A DNA stretch of 64,000 nt from an uncultured Rhizobium sp. GTDB lineage: Bacteria > Pseudomonadota > Alphaproteobacteria > Rhizobiales > Rhizobiaceae. Each line of letters begins with the position of its first letter. Within the stretch, counting starts at the first letter, position 1. Shown piece by piece: positions 24,689 through 33,440 of the stretch. The notes under the pieces were generated by a model. It made no database searches, had not been told where the DNA came from, and worked only from the letters and a program-made list of their open reading frames with translations. A program made the position numbers and the translations under genes. The stretch covers positions 108,026 to 172,025 of the forward strand of contig CAMFHE010000006.1 in NCBI GenBank assembly GCA_945952045.1, read 5' to 3'.

Positions 24689-25852
24689 ATGACACAGGAA
24701 CCGATGGGAATTGCGATCGTCGGCTGCGGCTACGTCGCCGATTCCTATCGCTACTGCCTGAAGCTGCATGGCGACACGTTGCGCCTGACCGGCGTCTACG
24801 ACCGCGATGCCGAGCGGTTGAAAGCGTTTGCCGGTTACTGGAAAGACCAGCCCTATGCCTCGCTCGATGCGCTTCTCGCCGATCCGGCGTGCCAAATCGT
24901 CCTGAACCTCACCGATCCGCACAATCACGCGGCGGTAACGCGCGCCGCACTTGCCGGCGGAAAACATGTCTACAGCGAGAAACCGCTTGGCCTTTCAGCG
25001 CAAGAAGCGCAGGAACTGGCGGGTCTGGCTGACAAAGCCGGCTTGCGTCTCGCCGGGGCGCCCTGCAATTTTCTTGGCGAATCCGTGCAGACCGCCTGGG
25101 CGGCCGTGCGCGCCGGCGTCATCGGCCGTGTGCGGCTGGTTTATGCCGAACTCGATGACGGAATGGTTCATCGTGCCAATTATGCAAGCTGGATCAGCCG
25201 CAGCGGCCGCGCATGGCCTGCGCGTGGCGAATTCGAAACCGGCTGCACCTATGAACATGCTGGTTACGCGTTGGGCGCGCTTGTCGCCATGTTCGGTCCG
25301 GTGCGCCGCGTTTCGGCCTATTCGTCGCTTCTGATCGCCGACAAGAAAACCAATCCGCCGCTTAGCAACCCGGCGCCCGATTTTTCCTCCGGCTGCCTCG
25401 AATTCGATGGCGGCATCGTCGCACGCGTGACGAATTCCATTGTTGCACCCTACGACCATCGCTTCCGTATCGTCGGCGAGGATGGCGTTATCGAAATTTC
25501 CGAGATCTGGGATTACGGCTCGTCCGTCGTGCTGCGCCGCGCATCGACCGGCCGGCTTGGCCGCCTGATCGAACGACGCTGGCCGCAATTTTCCGGGCGG
25601 CGATTGAAGCCGGTGCGCCCGCCCTTGCTCAAGCGCGGACCGGGTCTTCCGACGATGGATTTCATGCGCGGCGTCGCAGAATTAGCAGCTGCTATTTCGC
25701 AGCGACGTGCCTGCAAGCTGGATGCGGAACTGGCCATGCACATCACCGAAGTCACGGAAATGCTGCAGCATCCGGATCGGTTCGCGCATCCTGCGGTCGT
25801 CGCGTCGACCTGCAAGCCGATTGAGCCGGAAATTTGGGCAACAGGGCAGTGA
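24689..25852 (+). CDS. Gfo/Idh/MocA-family oxidoreductase of the polysaccharide island
   Basis: A 387-residue NAD(P)-dependent sugar oxidoreductase. It has the Rossmann motif VGCGYVAD (11-18) and the catalytic EKP triplet (97-99). The second domain includes a CTYEHAGYALG segment in the place of the usual G-G-x-x-x-D-x-G-x-H-x-x-D. I chose the ATG at 24689 since the family normally starts within ten residues of the Rossmann strand; an ATG at 24659 is an alternative. It lies ten bases before the DUF6492 gene and reads with it. In polysaccharide clusters such enzymes often make unusual nucleotide sugars. The true substrate is unknown. Confidence 0.85.
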   Translation: MTQEPMGIAIVGCGYVADSYRYCLKLHGDTLRLTGVYDRDAERLKAFAGYWKDQPYASLDALLADPACQIVLNLTDPHNHAAVTRAALAGGKHVYSEKPLGLSAQEAQELAGLADKAGLRLAGAPCNFLGESVQTAWAAVRAGVIGRVRLVYAELDDGMVHRANYASWISRSGRAWPARGEFETGCTYEHAGYALGALVAMFGPVRRVSAYSSLLIADKKTNPPLSNPAPDFSSGCLEFDGGIVARVTNSIVAPYDHRFRIVGEDGVIEISEIWDYGSSVVLRRASTGRLGRLIERRWPQFSGRRLKPVRPPLLKRGPGLPTMDFMRGVAELAAAISQRRACKLDAELAMHITEVTEMLQHPDRFAHPAVVASTCKPIEPEIWATGQ

Positions 25853-25861
25853 GGGTTTGAA

Positions 25862-26785
25862 ATGATCTCCGCCGAGCTTCTCACACTTTCCTATGCACCG
25901 GACTTCGAGGTCTGCCGCCTTCTCTGTGAAAGCGTCGACCGGTTTCTGCCACATGAGGTCGTGCACAAGTTGATCGTGCCGCGCAGTGATCTCGCTCTGT
26001 TTTCCATCCTTGCGTCCGATCGCCGAAGTATCCTGGTTCAGGAAGATCTCTTGCCTGTCTGGTTTTTCAGACTTCCCATGCCGTCACCCAGTTGGCGACG
26101 AAAGCTATTTCTACCGCGCCGCGATGTCTTTGTAATACCGTTTGGAAAGCCGGTACGCGGATGGATCGCGCAGCAGATCATGAAAATTGCAGCTGCCTAT
26201 CAGAGCAAAGCGGATGTCGTTGTTCATGTCGACAGTGACACTGTTTTCATTCGTTCACTGAAAAAGGAACATTTGTATAAGGACGGTTGCGTACGGCTTT
26301 ATCGCGACCCGAAACCTGCTGGTCTCGAGACCCATGCCCGTTGGCAGAAAGCAGCCGGACAATTGCTTGGCCTGCCGGATAAGCCGTTTTATGGAGGGGA
26401 GTATATCGACTCCTGTGTCGTCTGGAAGACAACAGTTCTACGAGAAATGACAGAGCGCATTGCCAGCATTTCCGGTTCCAGTTGGCTGAAGACCCTTAGC
26501 CGGACGCCCCATTTTGCCGAGTATGTTCTTTATGGAGTTTATGCGGATCAAGTTCTGGGCTGCGATGCAGCGCAATTGGTACCGGAAAGCTTTTCTTTGT
26601 GTCATGCACGTTGGGCAGGCGATTTCGATAGTCCGAAGTCGATAGATGATTTTATTGAGGCTTTAGAACCGCATCATCTCACATGCCTCATACAATCGAC
26701 GAACACTCTCAGTTTGGATTTACGTCGCGAGATTTTCACCAAAGTGACGGAATTCGCTGCCCGGCAGGATTCTGCCGTAGAATGA
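25862..26785 (+). CDS. DUF6492-like putative glycosyltransferase
   Basis: A 307-residue cytoplasmic protein. A DSD triplet (124-126) in VVHVDSDTVFI follows GWIAQQIMKIAAA; the arrangement recalls GT-A enzymes in which D-x-D binds the metal and nucleotide sugar. The family matches my memory of DUF6492, whose function is not established. The gene is clearly AT-richer than its neighbours: bases 26641-26700 contain 24 G/C in 60. That suggests recent acquisition or a different origin. It is the second gene of a pair with the oxidoreductase and converges on the GT2 gene 12 bases later. Role in assembling the surface polysaccharide is inferred from context. Confidence 0.7.
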   Translation: MISAELLTLSYAPDFEVCRLLCESVDRFLPHEVVHKLIVPRSDLALFSILASDRRSILVQEDLLPVWFFRLPMPSPSWRRKLFLPRRDVFVIPFGKPVRGWIAQQIMKIAAAYQSKADVVVHVDSDTVFIRSLKKEHLYKDGCVRLYRDPKPAGLETHARWQKAAGQLLGLPDKPFYGGEYIDSCVVWKTTVLREMTERIASISGSSWLKTLSRTPHFAEYVLYGVYADQVLGCDAAQLVPESFSLCHARWAGDFDSPKSIDDFIEALEPHHLTCLIQSTNTLSLDLRREIFTKVTEFAARQDSAVE

Positions 26786-26797
26786 ACCCCACGACTG

Positions 26798-27757
26798 CTA
26801 TCGTGTGGGGAATTGGTATATCGGCTCCAACTCGGCAAAGGACATTTTTCCAAACGTGCCGGCGAGCCTGTAACGCAATTGCCTGCGGGCACTAGGACCC
26901 TTAAACCATAGCAACGGTATGGCTGCGCCGAGAATGACAAGCTGTGCAACCGCCTTAAAACGGTTACGCCACCGCGTCAGCGCAGGCCTTGGGCTGTTTT
27001 TCGAAACGGCCATGGCGAATGCCTGTCCGCCGGCATAGAATCGCCGCTCCAGATAGGCCGGATCGCAACGCTTGGCCGGCACGAATTCGAGTGCCTTGGC
27101 CGAGGGAAGCCAGCCGAAACGCCGACCGCGCCGCTGCAAGCGGCAAAACAGGTCGAAATCTTCGCCGCCGCCATTGCCGAATGCCGGATCGAAGGGTTCG
27201 GCGTCGGTCAATGTCGTCGATTTGCGAAAAACGCAATTGTTGGTCGCCAGAGCGATCCCGGATGTTTTTTTCGCACCCATGGCGAAGAGATCGGTGCCCG
27301 CTGCGGCCGCAAGGCGGCGGGAAAAGAGGCTGAGCACCGTGGCGTCGGCTTTATCCGGTGTCTCCAGTATCGGTTCGACAGATCCGAAAAGGACGTCGTG
27401 CGGGAAACGTGTAAGACCGTCGGCGACGGCGGCCAGCCAATCCGGATCCAGTTGCTGGTCGTCATCCATGAAGGCGACGATGTCGTCCGGCGCAGCCGTC
27501 ACCCCCGCATTTCGCGCGACAGAAATATTGGCGGGATGCGCCGCAATGCCCAGAACCGGATAGGGGAGGCGTTCGCGCATCGCGTCGATCACCGGCAACG
27601 CGTTGGAATCGTCGCTATTGTCGACCACGACCAAAGTCAGCGGGATGCCCTTCGGGTTGCGCAAGGCGGCTACGCTTTCCAGCGCTTTTTGCAACAGGTC
27701 GTGCCGGTTGAAGGTGCAGATGACGATGCTGATGCCGGCGGGTTCGGTCACGGTCAT
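26798..27757 (-). CDS. Family 2 glycosyltransferase
   Basis: A 319-residue GT2 enzyme with a GT-A domain: ISIVICTFNRHD at the N-terminus, metal-binding DDD (98-100) in FMDDDQQLDPDW, and the catalytic-base region GGGEDFDLFCRL (about 195-206). A hydrophobic C-terminal segment (about 268-285) may anchor it to the inner membrane. It is the last gene of a leftward unit with the GT26 and Wzy-like genes; its ATG overlaps the GT26 stop (ATGA). The layout is shared with the glycosyltransferase at 30065-31012, down to the DDD position, so the two look like paralogues. Sugar donor and acceptor are unknown. Confidence 0.9.
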   Translation of the reverse strand: MTVTEPAGISIVICTFNRHDLLQKALESVAALRNPKGIPLTLVVVDNSDDSNALPVIDAMRERLPYPVLGIAAHPANISVARNAGVTAAPDDIVAFMDDDQQLDPDWLAAVADGLTRFPHDVLFGSVEPILETPDKADATVLSLFSRRLAAAAGTDLFAMGAKKTSGIALATNNCVFRKSTTLTDAEPFDPAFGNGGGEDFDLFCRLQRRGRRFGWLPSAKALEFVPAKRCDPAYLERRFYAGGQAFAMAVSKNSPRPALTRWRNRFKAVAQLVILGAAIPLLWFKGPSARRQLRYRLAGTFGKMSFAELEPIYQFPTR

Positions 27758-28536
27758 CTCCCGCGGTTGAGCCGATTGCGGATCATCAGCCGGACGATCT
27801 GCGGGCTATCCACCAGATAACGGCGCCAGAGCCGGCGCGGCTCTCGCACCAGCCGGAAAAGCCATTCCATGCCGATCCTTGAAATCCAGTCTGGAGCGCG
27901 TCGTTGCGGATAGGCGAGAAACTCCATGGCCGCGCCGATGCACAAGCCGATACCACGCGCCTTGCCGCGCGATTTCAGTTCCCGCGCTAGCAATTCCTGC
28001 TGTGGCGAACCGACGGCGAGCAAGGTGAAGCGGGCCGGATGCGCCTCGATGAAAGCGACGGTTTCGTCGAATTTTCGCCGGTCGCGCAGCAATCCCATCG
28101 GGGCGTCGTAATGGGTGGCGTTTTTCAGGCCATAGTCGCGCACGATGGTTGCAAAGACATCGGGCGTGCTGCCGACGAAGAGGACCGGCCAATGCGGATC
28201 GAAGCCGGGCGCGCAAAACAGGTCGCGAACGAGGTTCGCGCCCGGCACGGTCGGCAGGTCGATATCGACGAGCTTTCCGAGAAACCGGACGATGCGGCTG
28301 TCGTTCAGGCAAAGCCAGGCAATATCGTAGGCATGCGCCACGTCGCCGCCCAGCCGGTCGATTCGAACGAGGTGATCCGAATTCGGCGTGACCACCGCCG
28401 CGAAATCTTGAGCGGGGTCGCGCGCCAACAATTCCTGCAACGCTTCGGTTTCATCGATCGGATCGAAGCGAACGCCGAGAAACGGGATGCGCGTGCGGGG
28501 GGGCGTGTAGTCTTCGATTGGCAACAAAAGCGTCAT
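27754..28536 (-). CDS. WecG/TagA/CpsF family (GT26) glycosyltransferase
   Basis: A 260-residue enzyme of the GT26 family, which adds ManNAc, ManNAcA or glucose-type residues to lipid-linked acceptors. Family features seen are VTPNSDHLVRIDRL (about 49-62), the IVRFLGK region, and GSPQQELLARE (about 176-186; consensus GSPKQE). The C-terminal basic amphipathic stretch (WLFRLVREPRRLWRRYL) is typical and binds the membrane. It overlaps both neighbours by ATGA (Wzy-like upstream, GT2 downstream), showing a tightly coupled unit. Confidence 0.9.
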   Translation of the reverse strand: MTLLLPIEDYTPPRTRIPFLGVRFDPIDETEALQELLARDPAQDFAAVVTPNSDHLVRIDRLGGDVAHAYDIAWLCLNDSRIVRFLGKLVDIDLPTVPGANLVRDLFCAPGFDPHWPVLFVGSTPDVFATIVRDYGLKNATHYDAPMGLLRDRRKFDETVAFIEAHPARFTLLAVGSPQQELLARELKSRGKARGIGLCIGAAMEFLAYPQRRAPDWISRIGMEWLFRLVREPRRLWRRYLVDSPQIVRLMIRNRLNRGR

Positions 28537-29894
28537 GGCAATCTACCCATGCGGTGAAAAGAGCGTTCGGCGGGCGAGGGCAGGAGATCGCGTCCGCGCG
28601 CCAGGAGGAACATCATCGGAAGGACGATGTTGCACAGCACGATGCCGCGCATGAACAGCGAGGCCTCGGTGAAATTGTGCAACAGGTAAAGGACAAGCAT
28701 GGCCGTCATGTAGGCAAAGCCTGCCGCAGTGCCGCGCGGCATGCGGGCCAGAAGGCAAAGCAACGTGCCGCGCACGATCAGGCAGACCGTGGTGAAGACC
28801 GCGAGCAGCGTCACTGGAATGCCAAGCTCGATTCCGAGCTGGAGATAACCGTTATGCGCCTGGTTGATCAGCCCAAGTTCGACATCGCCGAGCCAGCTTC
28901 CCGGCTCGAAGCGCAGCAAGGGATCGGCCCCGGGGCCGACGTCCCAGAAGGCGCCATAACCGTGCCCGAGCCATGGGCGTTCGAACACGGCTTTCTGGGC
29001 GAAGGCCCATAATTCGTCGCGCCCGGTAAAGGAGGCGTCCCCGAAGAGAAGGACCGTGATCGCGGTCATGTCGAAATCGTAAGCGATCAGGAAAACCAGG
29101 CCGGCGAAGACGCCTGCAAATCCGATCATCAACACGGAAAGGGCCACGATCGGTCCACTGCGCGCCGCGAAGGCGAGCACACCGAGAATTGCCATCGCGC
29201 CAAACGTCAGGCCAATGGAGGTCTTGCTGCGGGTGAGGAGCAGGAAAGCGATGCCGATGGCGGTCATCGCAAGGCCGAACAGAATGTCGATGCCATCGCG
29301 GTGGCCGCGCGCCGTCCAGGTGGCGGTCGCCAGAACGGCGGCCATCGCCACCATGCCGGCGACGTTCTTCTGGCTGTAGAGGCCCTTGGCGCCGAGTTCG
29401 TCGACGCCGAGCGAGGGCATGGCGAAGACGACGATGAGATTGAGGATGATGATGGCCGTTATGCCCCAGCAGAAGGCCGTATGAGCGCTGCGCAGGTCTC
29501 GCACGCCAGCCGCCAGCGCCGCCGTGATCAGCGTGTAGCAGCCCATAAGAATGGCGCGACGCAGGGTGAGGCCGGGAAAATCCGACCAGAGCATGCTGAC
29601 AAGCGCAATACCGGCAATCGCGAACACGCCGAGGCTGCGCAACATCATACCCGGCACCGCCTGTCGGTGCAGCGCCAAAACAAGGATCGCCAGCATCGCC
29701 ATGCCGAGGACGACGACACGGTCGAGCGGATTGCCTTCGAGCCTCTGGCTGAGCGAAGATGTGGAAAAGGCATTGGTGCCGATGAAGCAATAGAGCAGGA
29801 ACAGCAGTGCCAGCAGCGAATGCAGCATCGCCGGCACATGTGCCAATCCGGGAATATCCCGGAAAGTCAGGCTTGCTCCTCTCGCTTCGATCAT
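28533..29894 (-). CDS. O-antigen ligase/polymerase-like membrane protein (Wzy type)
   Basis: A 453-residue integral membrane protein with about ten to twelve hydrophobic segments and one large periplasmic loop (about residues 290-345) containing GRDELWAFAQKAVFERPWLGHGYG. This is the hallmark of the Wzy_C/O-antigen ligase family. In a cluster with Wzx and Wzz it most likely polymerises the repeat unit, though ligase activity cannot be excluded. The ATG at 29894 is preferred; a GTG one codon earlier is possible. It is the first gene of the leftward unit and diverges from the GT2 gene at 30065. Confidence 0.88.
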   Translation of the reverse strand: MIEARGASLTFRDIPGLAHVPAMLHSLLALLFLLYCFIGTNAFSTSSLSQRLEGNPLDRVVVLGMAMLAILVLALHRQAVPGMMLRSLGVFAIAGIALVSMLWSDFPGLTLRRAILMGCYTLITAALAAGVRDLRSAHTAFCWGITAIIILNLIVVFAMPSLGVDELGAKGLYSQKNVAGMVAMAAVLATATWTARGHRDGIDILFGLAMTAIGIAFLLLTRSKTSIGLTFGAMAILGVLAFAARSGPIVALSVLMIGFAGVFAGLVFLIAYDFDMTAITVLLFGDASFTGRDELWAFAQKAVFERPWLGHGYGAFWDVGPGADPLLRFEPGSWLGDVELGLINQAHNGYLQLGIELGIPVTLLAVFTTVCLIVRGTLLCLLARMPRGTAAGFAYMTAMLVLYLLHNFTEASLFMRGIVLCNIVLPMMFLLARGRDLLPSPAERSFHRMGRLP

Positions 29895-30064
29895 CACCCT
29901 GTCCGTTTTCGATCCAATTTCCGGAGCCGTGGCCTGTAAAAGGGCGCACGGACCGGCCTTCTTTCCGCTTATGCCCCAGATATTCCCGCAACAGGTTTAA
30001 CATCCGGGTTACCGGCCTGACGTATTGTGAACGTGCTTACGAAATCCTGCGGCAGATCGTTAAA

Positions 30065-31012
30065 ATGACGGATAACCCCCCTGTACTGATCTCGGTCGTC
30101 GTTCCGACCCTCCATCGCCCGGAACCCTTGGCGCGGGCGCTGGCAAGCTTGTCGGCGCAGATCCTGCCGGAGGGACTCGGGATGGAGGTGCTCGTCATCG
30201 ACAATTCCAAGGATGGTTCGGCGCGCGTCACCGTGGACGCCTGCATTGCCCGGACGGGTTTGCCGGTCGTGTATGTGCTGGCGCCTGTGCCGGGCGTTGC
30301 CAATGCCCGCAATGCCGGTGTGCGCGCCGCGAAAGGCCGCTGGGTGGCATTTCTTGACGATGACGAGGAAGCGTCGCCGGCATGGCTTGCCGCGCATGCC
30401 GCGACGCTAGCGGCAACCGGCGCCGATGCGAGTTTTGGACCGGTCGTCGCCAAGGCCGAGGTGGGTCAATTGACGCCTGCCTTTTCCGATTATTTCTCGC
30501 GACAATTGCGGCGGCCCGATCGCGCAGACATCACGGATCTGTCCGCCTTGCTCGGCACCAACAATTCGGTGTTCGACCGGGAACGGTGTCTTCGCAGTAC
30601 CGACGTATTCGATACGTCGCTGAACGAGGTTGGTGGCGAAGACAGCCTGCTTTTGCGCCAGCTTACGGATGCCGGGCGGCGTTTCGCCTGGACCCCGGCG
30701 GCCGAGGTCATCGAATGGGTGCCGCCGAAGCGGATGAACTGGGACTATGTTCGCCGCCGCCGGTTTCTCTCCGGCCAGATCCGCACATTCGTGCATCATA
30801 AGCTGACGCCGCCACGCTGGGCGTCCATCCTGCTATGGATGGGCGTAGGTGCGACGCAGGCGGCGGTGGAGTTTGCCAAGGCGGCCATTTTCCTGCCGAT
30901 CGACCGGGAGAGGGCGGAAATTGCCCGTTCCAAGGCATGGGGTGGTCTTGGAAAGCTGTTCTGGAGCGAACGTTTCCGCCCGCGCCTTTATGGCTCCGGT
31001 CTGGTTTCCTGA
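30065..31012 (+). CDS. Family 2 glycosyltransferase
   Basis: A 315-residue GT2 enzyme: ISVVVPTLHRPE at the start, metal-binding DDD (98-100) in FLDDDEEASPAW, and the catalytic-base region GGEDSLLLRQL. C-terminal hydrophobic residues (about 258-278) suggest membrane association. It is the only rightward gene between the Wzy-like gene and the epimerase gene and overlaps the 3' end of the latter by 25 bases, tail to tail. The start at 30065 has only a weak ribosome site, but the GT-A fold begins immediately after it. Paralogous to the enzyme at 26798-27757. Confidence 0.89.
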   Translation: MTDNPPVLISVVVPTLHRPEPLARALASLSAQILPEGLGMEVLVIDNSKDGSARVTVDACIARTGLPVVYVLAPVPGVANARNAGVRAAKGRWVAFLDDDEEASPAWLAAHAATLAATGADASFGPVVAKAEVGQLTPAFSDYFSRQLRRPDRADITDLSALLGTNNSVFDRERCLRSTDVFDTSLNEVGGEDSLLLRQLTDAGRRFAWTPAAEVIEWVPPKRMNWDYVRRRRFLSGQIRTFVHHKLTPPRWASILLWMGVGATQAAVEFAKAAIFLPIDRERAEIARSKAWGGLGKLFWSERFRPRLYGSGLVS

Positions 31013-31935
31013 GATGTGAGGCTGCGGGCCAGACCCTCTCTCAGCGTCAATTTCGGCGACAGGCCAAGAATTGCGGTTGCCGAATTGGTATCGAGGTTCA
31101 GCCGACGCCGGAAAAGGGCTAGTTCGCCCGGAGCCGGCGCGAGCGAGGCGCGATAGCCGCCCGGCAGGCCGACGCGCCGCCAGACCTTTGCCGCAAACGC
31201 CCGCGCCGACCACCAGCGCAGCATCGTCGGTCCGATCTCCGGTAGGGCAGGGGCGCCGAGTGCGGCGGCCAGAGCCTTGAAATAGGCATTCCAGCTTGGG
31301 CGTTCCGGTCCGGCGATATCGAGGGCGGGGATTTCGCCCCTGGTCGCGTCGTCCTGGAAAAGCTCCACTGCCGCGACGGTCACTGCGGCGACATCATCGA
31401 CATGCACGAGATGCGCCCAGCCGTCGCCTGCCGCGCCGAAATCGCCCCAGAGGCCCAAGCGAATACGCTCCGCCATCTTGTCGATCCAGAAGCGACTTCC
31501 GGCGCCATAGACGATGCCTGGCCGAACGATGATGGCGCGACGGTTGCCGTCCGCCTGTTCCCAACCTCGCAGCAAGGTTTCGCAATCCATTTTGGCACGG
31601 CCATAGCCGTCCACCGGACCGTCCTTGTCGCCATAGACGGCGATGGAGCTGAAATACACGATGCGTGTCACGCCAGCGGCGGCCATGGCCGCCAGCAACG
31701 TTGCGCATTGGCGCGGCATGATGCTTTCATCGCCATAGGCGCAATGCACGACGGTATCGATTCCGGCAAGCGCGCCTTTGACCTCGGCCGGTTTGTCGAG
31801 ATCGCAGGCGATCAGCCCGGCCTGCGAAACCGTGCGGCGTGTTCCAGCAAGCGTCTCGTGACCTGCTGCGCGAAGTGCTTTGGTGACACGCGCTCCGATG
31901 AAACCGGTGCCGCCGGTGACGAGGATCCGGCTCAT
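30988..31935 (-). CDS. NAD-dependent epimerase/dehydratase (extended SDR)
   Basis: A 315-residue extended SDR with the motif VTGGTGFIG (6-14), catalytic Ser in SSIAVYG and the Y-x-x-x-K of YGRAK. Such enzymes epimerise, dehydrate or reduce nucleotide sugars. The closest types in polysaccharide clusters are UDP-glucose 4-epimerase-like proteins, but the short C-terminal domain leaves the reaction open. Its ATG overlaps the stop of the Wzx-like gene (ATGA). Its 3' end overlaps the convergent glycosyltransferase by 25 bases. Confidence 0.87.
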   Translation of the reverse strand: MSRILVTGGTGFIGARVTKALRAAGHETLAGTRRTVSQAGLIACDLDKPAEVKGALAGIDTVVHCAYGDESIMPRQCATLLAAMAAAGVTRIVYFSSIAVYGDKDGPVDGYGRAKMDCETLLRGWEQADGNRRAIIVRPGIVYGAGSRFWIDKMAERIRLGLWGDFGAAGDGWAHLVHVDDVAAVTVAAVELFQDDATRGEIPALDIAGPERPSWNAYFKALAAALGAPALPEIGPTMLRWWSARAFAAKVWRRVGLPGGYRASLAPAPGELALFRRRLNLDTNSATAILGLSPKLTLREGLARSLTSQETRPEP

Positions 31936-33401
31936 GCCTGCTCGCTGGGGCTGAGCGGCTGGCCGCGCAGGAAATCGAAGATGCCGAGAAGTGCGGGCCG
32001 TGTGAACAGCCACATCAGCGCGATCTGGATCGCGGCGCCGATGGGAATGGCGGCGCAGAGCGCCAGAATATTCCCCAGAGGCTGAATCGTCACCGTCAGG
32101 GCCCCGGTCGCCGCCGCCATGATGCCCGCCGTGACCCAGGCCGGCGCCAGAAGGCGAAGGCGCTCGCCGCTGGTCCATTGGCTGGGCTTGCCGATCGGGG
32201 CAAGCAGTGCGAACAGCGCCTGACAACTATCGCCGATCAGCCTTGCCGCGCCGATGACGTAAGGCGGCGAATCCTTCATCGCCACCAGCAGCAGGAAAGT
32301 AATGGTGAGCCCGGCGAGACTGCTGATCAGGCTGAATTCCGGCCGGTTTCCAGCCGAAAGCGCGGTGAAGATCGGCCGTGCCGGCATCAGGACGGCGGCG
32401 CCAAGCGAAAGGCAGATGGCGATGTCGGTTGCCGATTCCCAGCCCGATCCCGAAACCACCGGCACCAGCGCCGGCATGACTGCCGCCAAACCGGCAAAGG
32501 ATGCGGCGGTGACGAAGGCAAGCAGCGCGATGACCCGGTCACGTTCGGCAATCGCGGCCTTTGCCGTCTGCGCCACGCGCTTGAAATGCGAAAAGACGAT
32601 GTTGTGCGAGGTGGCGACGATGGCGCCGCGCAGCGGCTCGACGATGCGCATCGCCATATTCAACTGGCCGAGCGCGCTCAACCCGAAGAAGGAGCCGACG
32701 ATATTGTTGAATAGCAGGTAGTTCAGGTTGTCGGCGAAGCGATCGAGGAAAGAAATGCTGGCAAAACGGCCAAGTGCCGCCAGATGCGCTATCGAAAGCT
32801 GCGGGATCAGCGGAAACCGCAATTGCCACTGAAGGCAGAGCGAGCGGATGACGACGATGACCAGCCGCATGATGATCAGCGACCAGACCCCGGCCCCTGC
32901 AAGGGCCATGGCGATGGAAACCGGAACGCCGACTGCATGGCTGATCAGATTTGAGGCGGCGATATCGTTGAAACGATGGCGACGGCGCGCCAGCGCCGTC
33001 ACCAGATCGCCATGGCCGCTGAAGGCGACCGATAGCATCGACACCGGCAGCAGCATTGCAATTTCCGGCGAGGCGTAGGCATTCGCCAGAACCGGCCCGA
33101 TGACCAGCGACAGCGCGGTCAGCGCCAGGGCCACAAGCATGGAAAAGCCGAAAGCGGTGCGCAGATGCGCGCCGCGCAACACCTTTTTCTGGACCAGCGC
33201 TTCCTCGAAAGGTGCGCCGACCAGAAGGGCGGCGGCGGCCGACATGGTCAGGACAATGGCGGAAATGCCGAATTCCTCAGCCGGAATGAGGCGAGACAGC
33301 ACGATGGTCGAGGCGCTGAGCAGGATGAGACGGCCAACGGCATCGCCGCCGGCCCAGCCAATCCAGCCCAGAGCGGCGCCGGCGGAGAAACGGGCGGTCA
33401 T
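31932..33401 (-). CDS. Polysaccharide repeat-unit flippase (Wzx/MATE type)
   Basis: A 489-residue membrane protein with about twelve to fourteen hydrophobic segments in the PST/MviN/MATE arrangement. The N-terminal GAALGWIGWAGGDAVGRLILLSAS and PFEEALVQKK (about 65-75) are typical of the lipopolysaccharide-biosynthesis flippase group (WzxC/ExoT-like). It would move lipid-linked repeat units across the inner membrane for the Wzy-like polymerase. The ATG at 33401 is used; a TTG three codons earlier is possible. It sits 39 bases after the Wzz-like gene and overlaps the epimerase gene downstream. Confidence 0.9.
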   Translation of the reverse strand: MTARFSAGAALGWIGWAGGDAVGRLILLSASTIVLSRLIPAEEFGISAIVLTMSAAAALLVGAPFEEALVQKKVLRGAHLRTAFGFSMLVALALTALSLVIGPVLANAYASPEIAMLLPVSMLSVAFSGHGDLVTALARRRHRFNDIAASNLISHAVGVPVSIAMALAGAGVWSLIIMRLVIVVIRSLCLQWQLRFPLIPQLSIAHLAALGRFASISFLDRFADNLNYLLFNNIVGSFFGLSALGQLNMAMRIVEPLRGAIVATSHNIVFSHFKRVAQTAKAAIAERDRVIALLAFVTAASFAGLAAVMPALVPVVSGSGWESATDIAICLSLGAAVLMPARPIFTALSAGNRPEFSLISSLAGLTITFLLLVAMKDSPPYVIGAARLIGDSCQALFALLAPIGKPSQWTSGERLRLLAPAWVTAGIMAAATGALTVTIQPLGNILALCAAIPIGAAIQIALMWLFTRPALLGIFDFLRGQPLSPSEQA

Positions 33402-33440
33402 GGACGGCAACCCTTGCGGCCGCGTTTCAAACCTGCGGTC

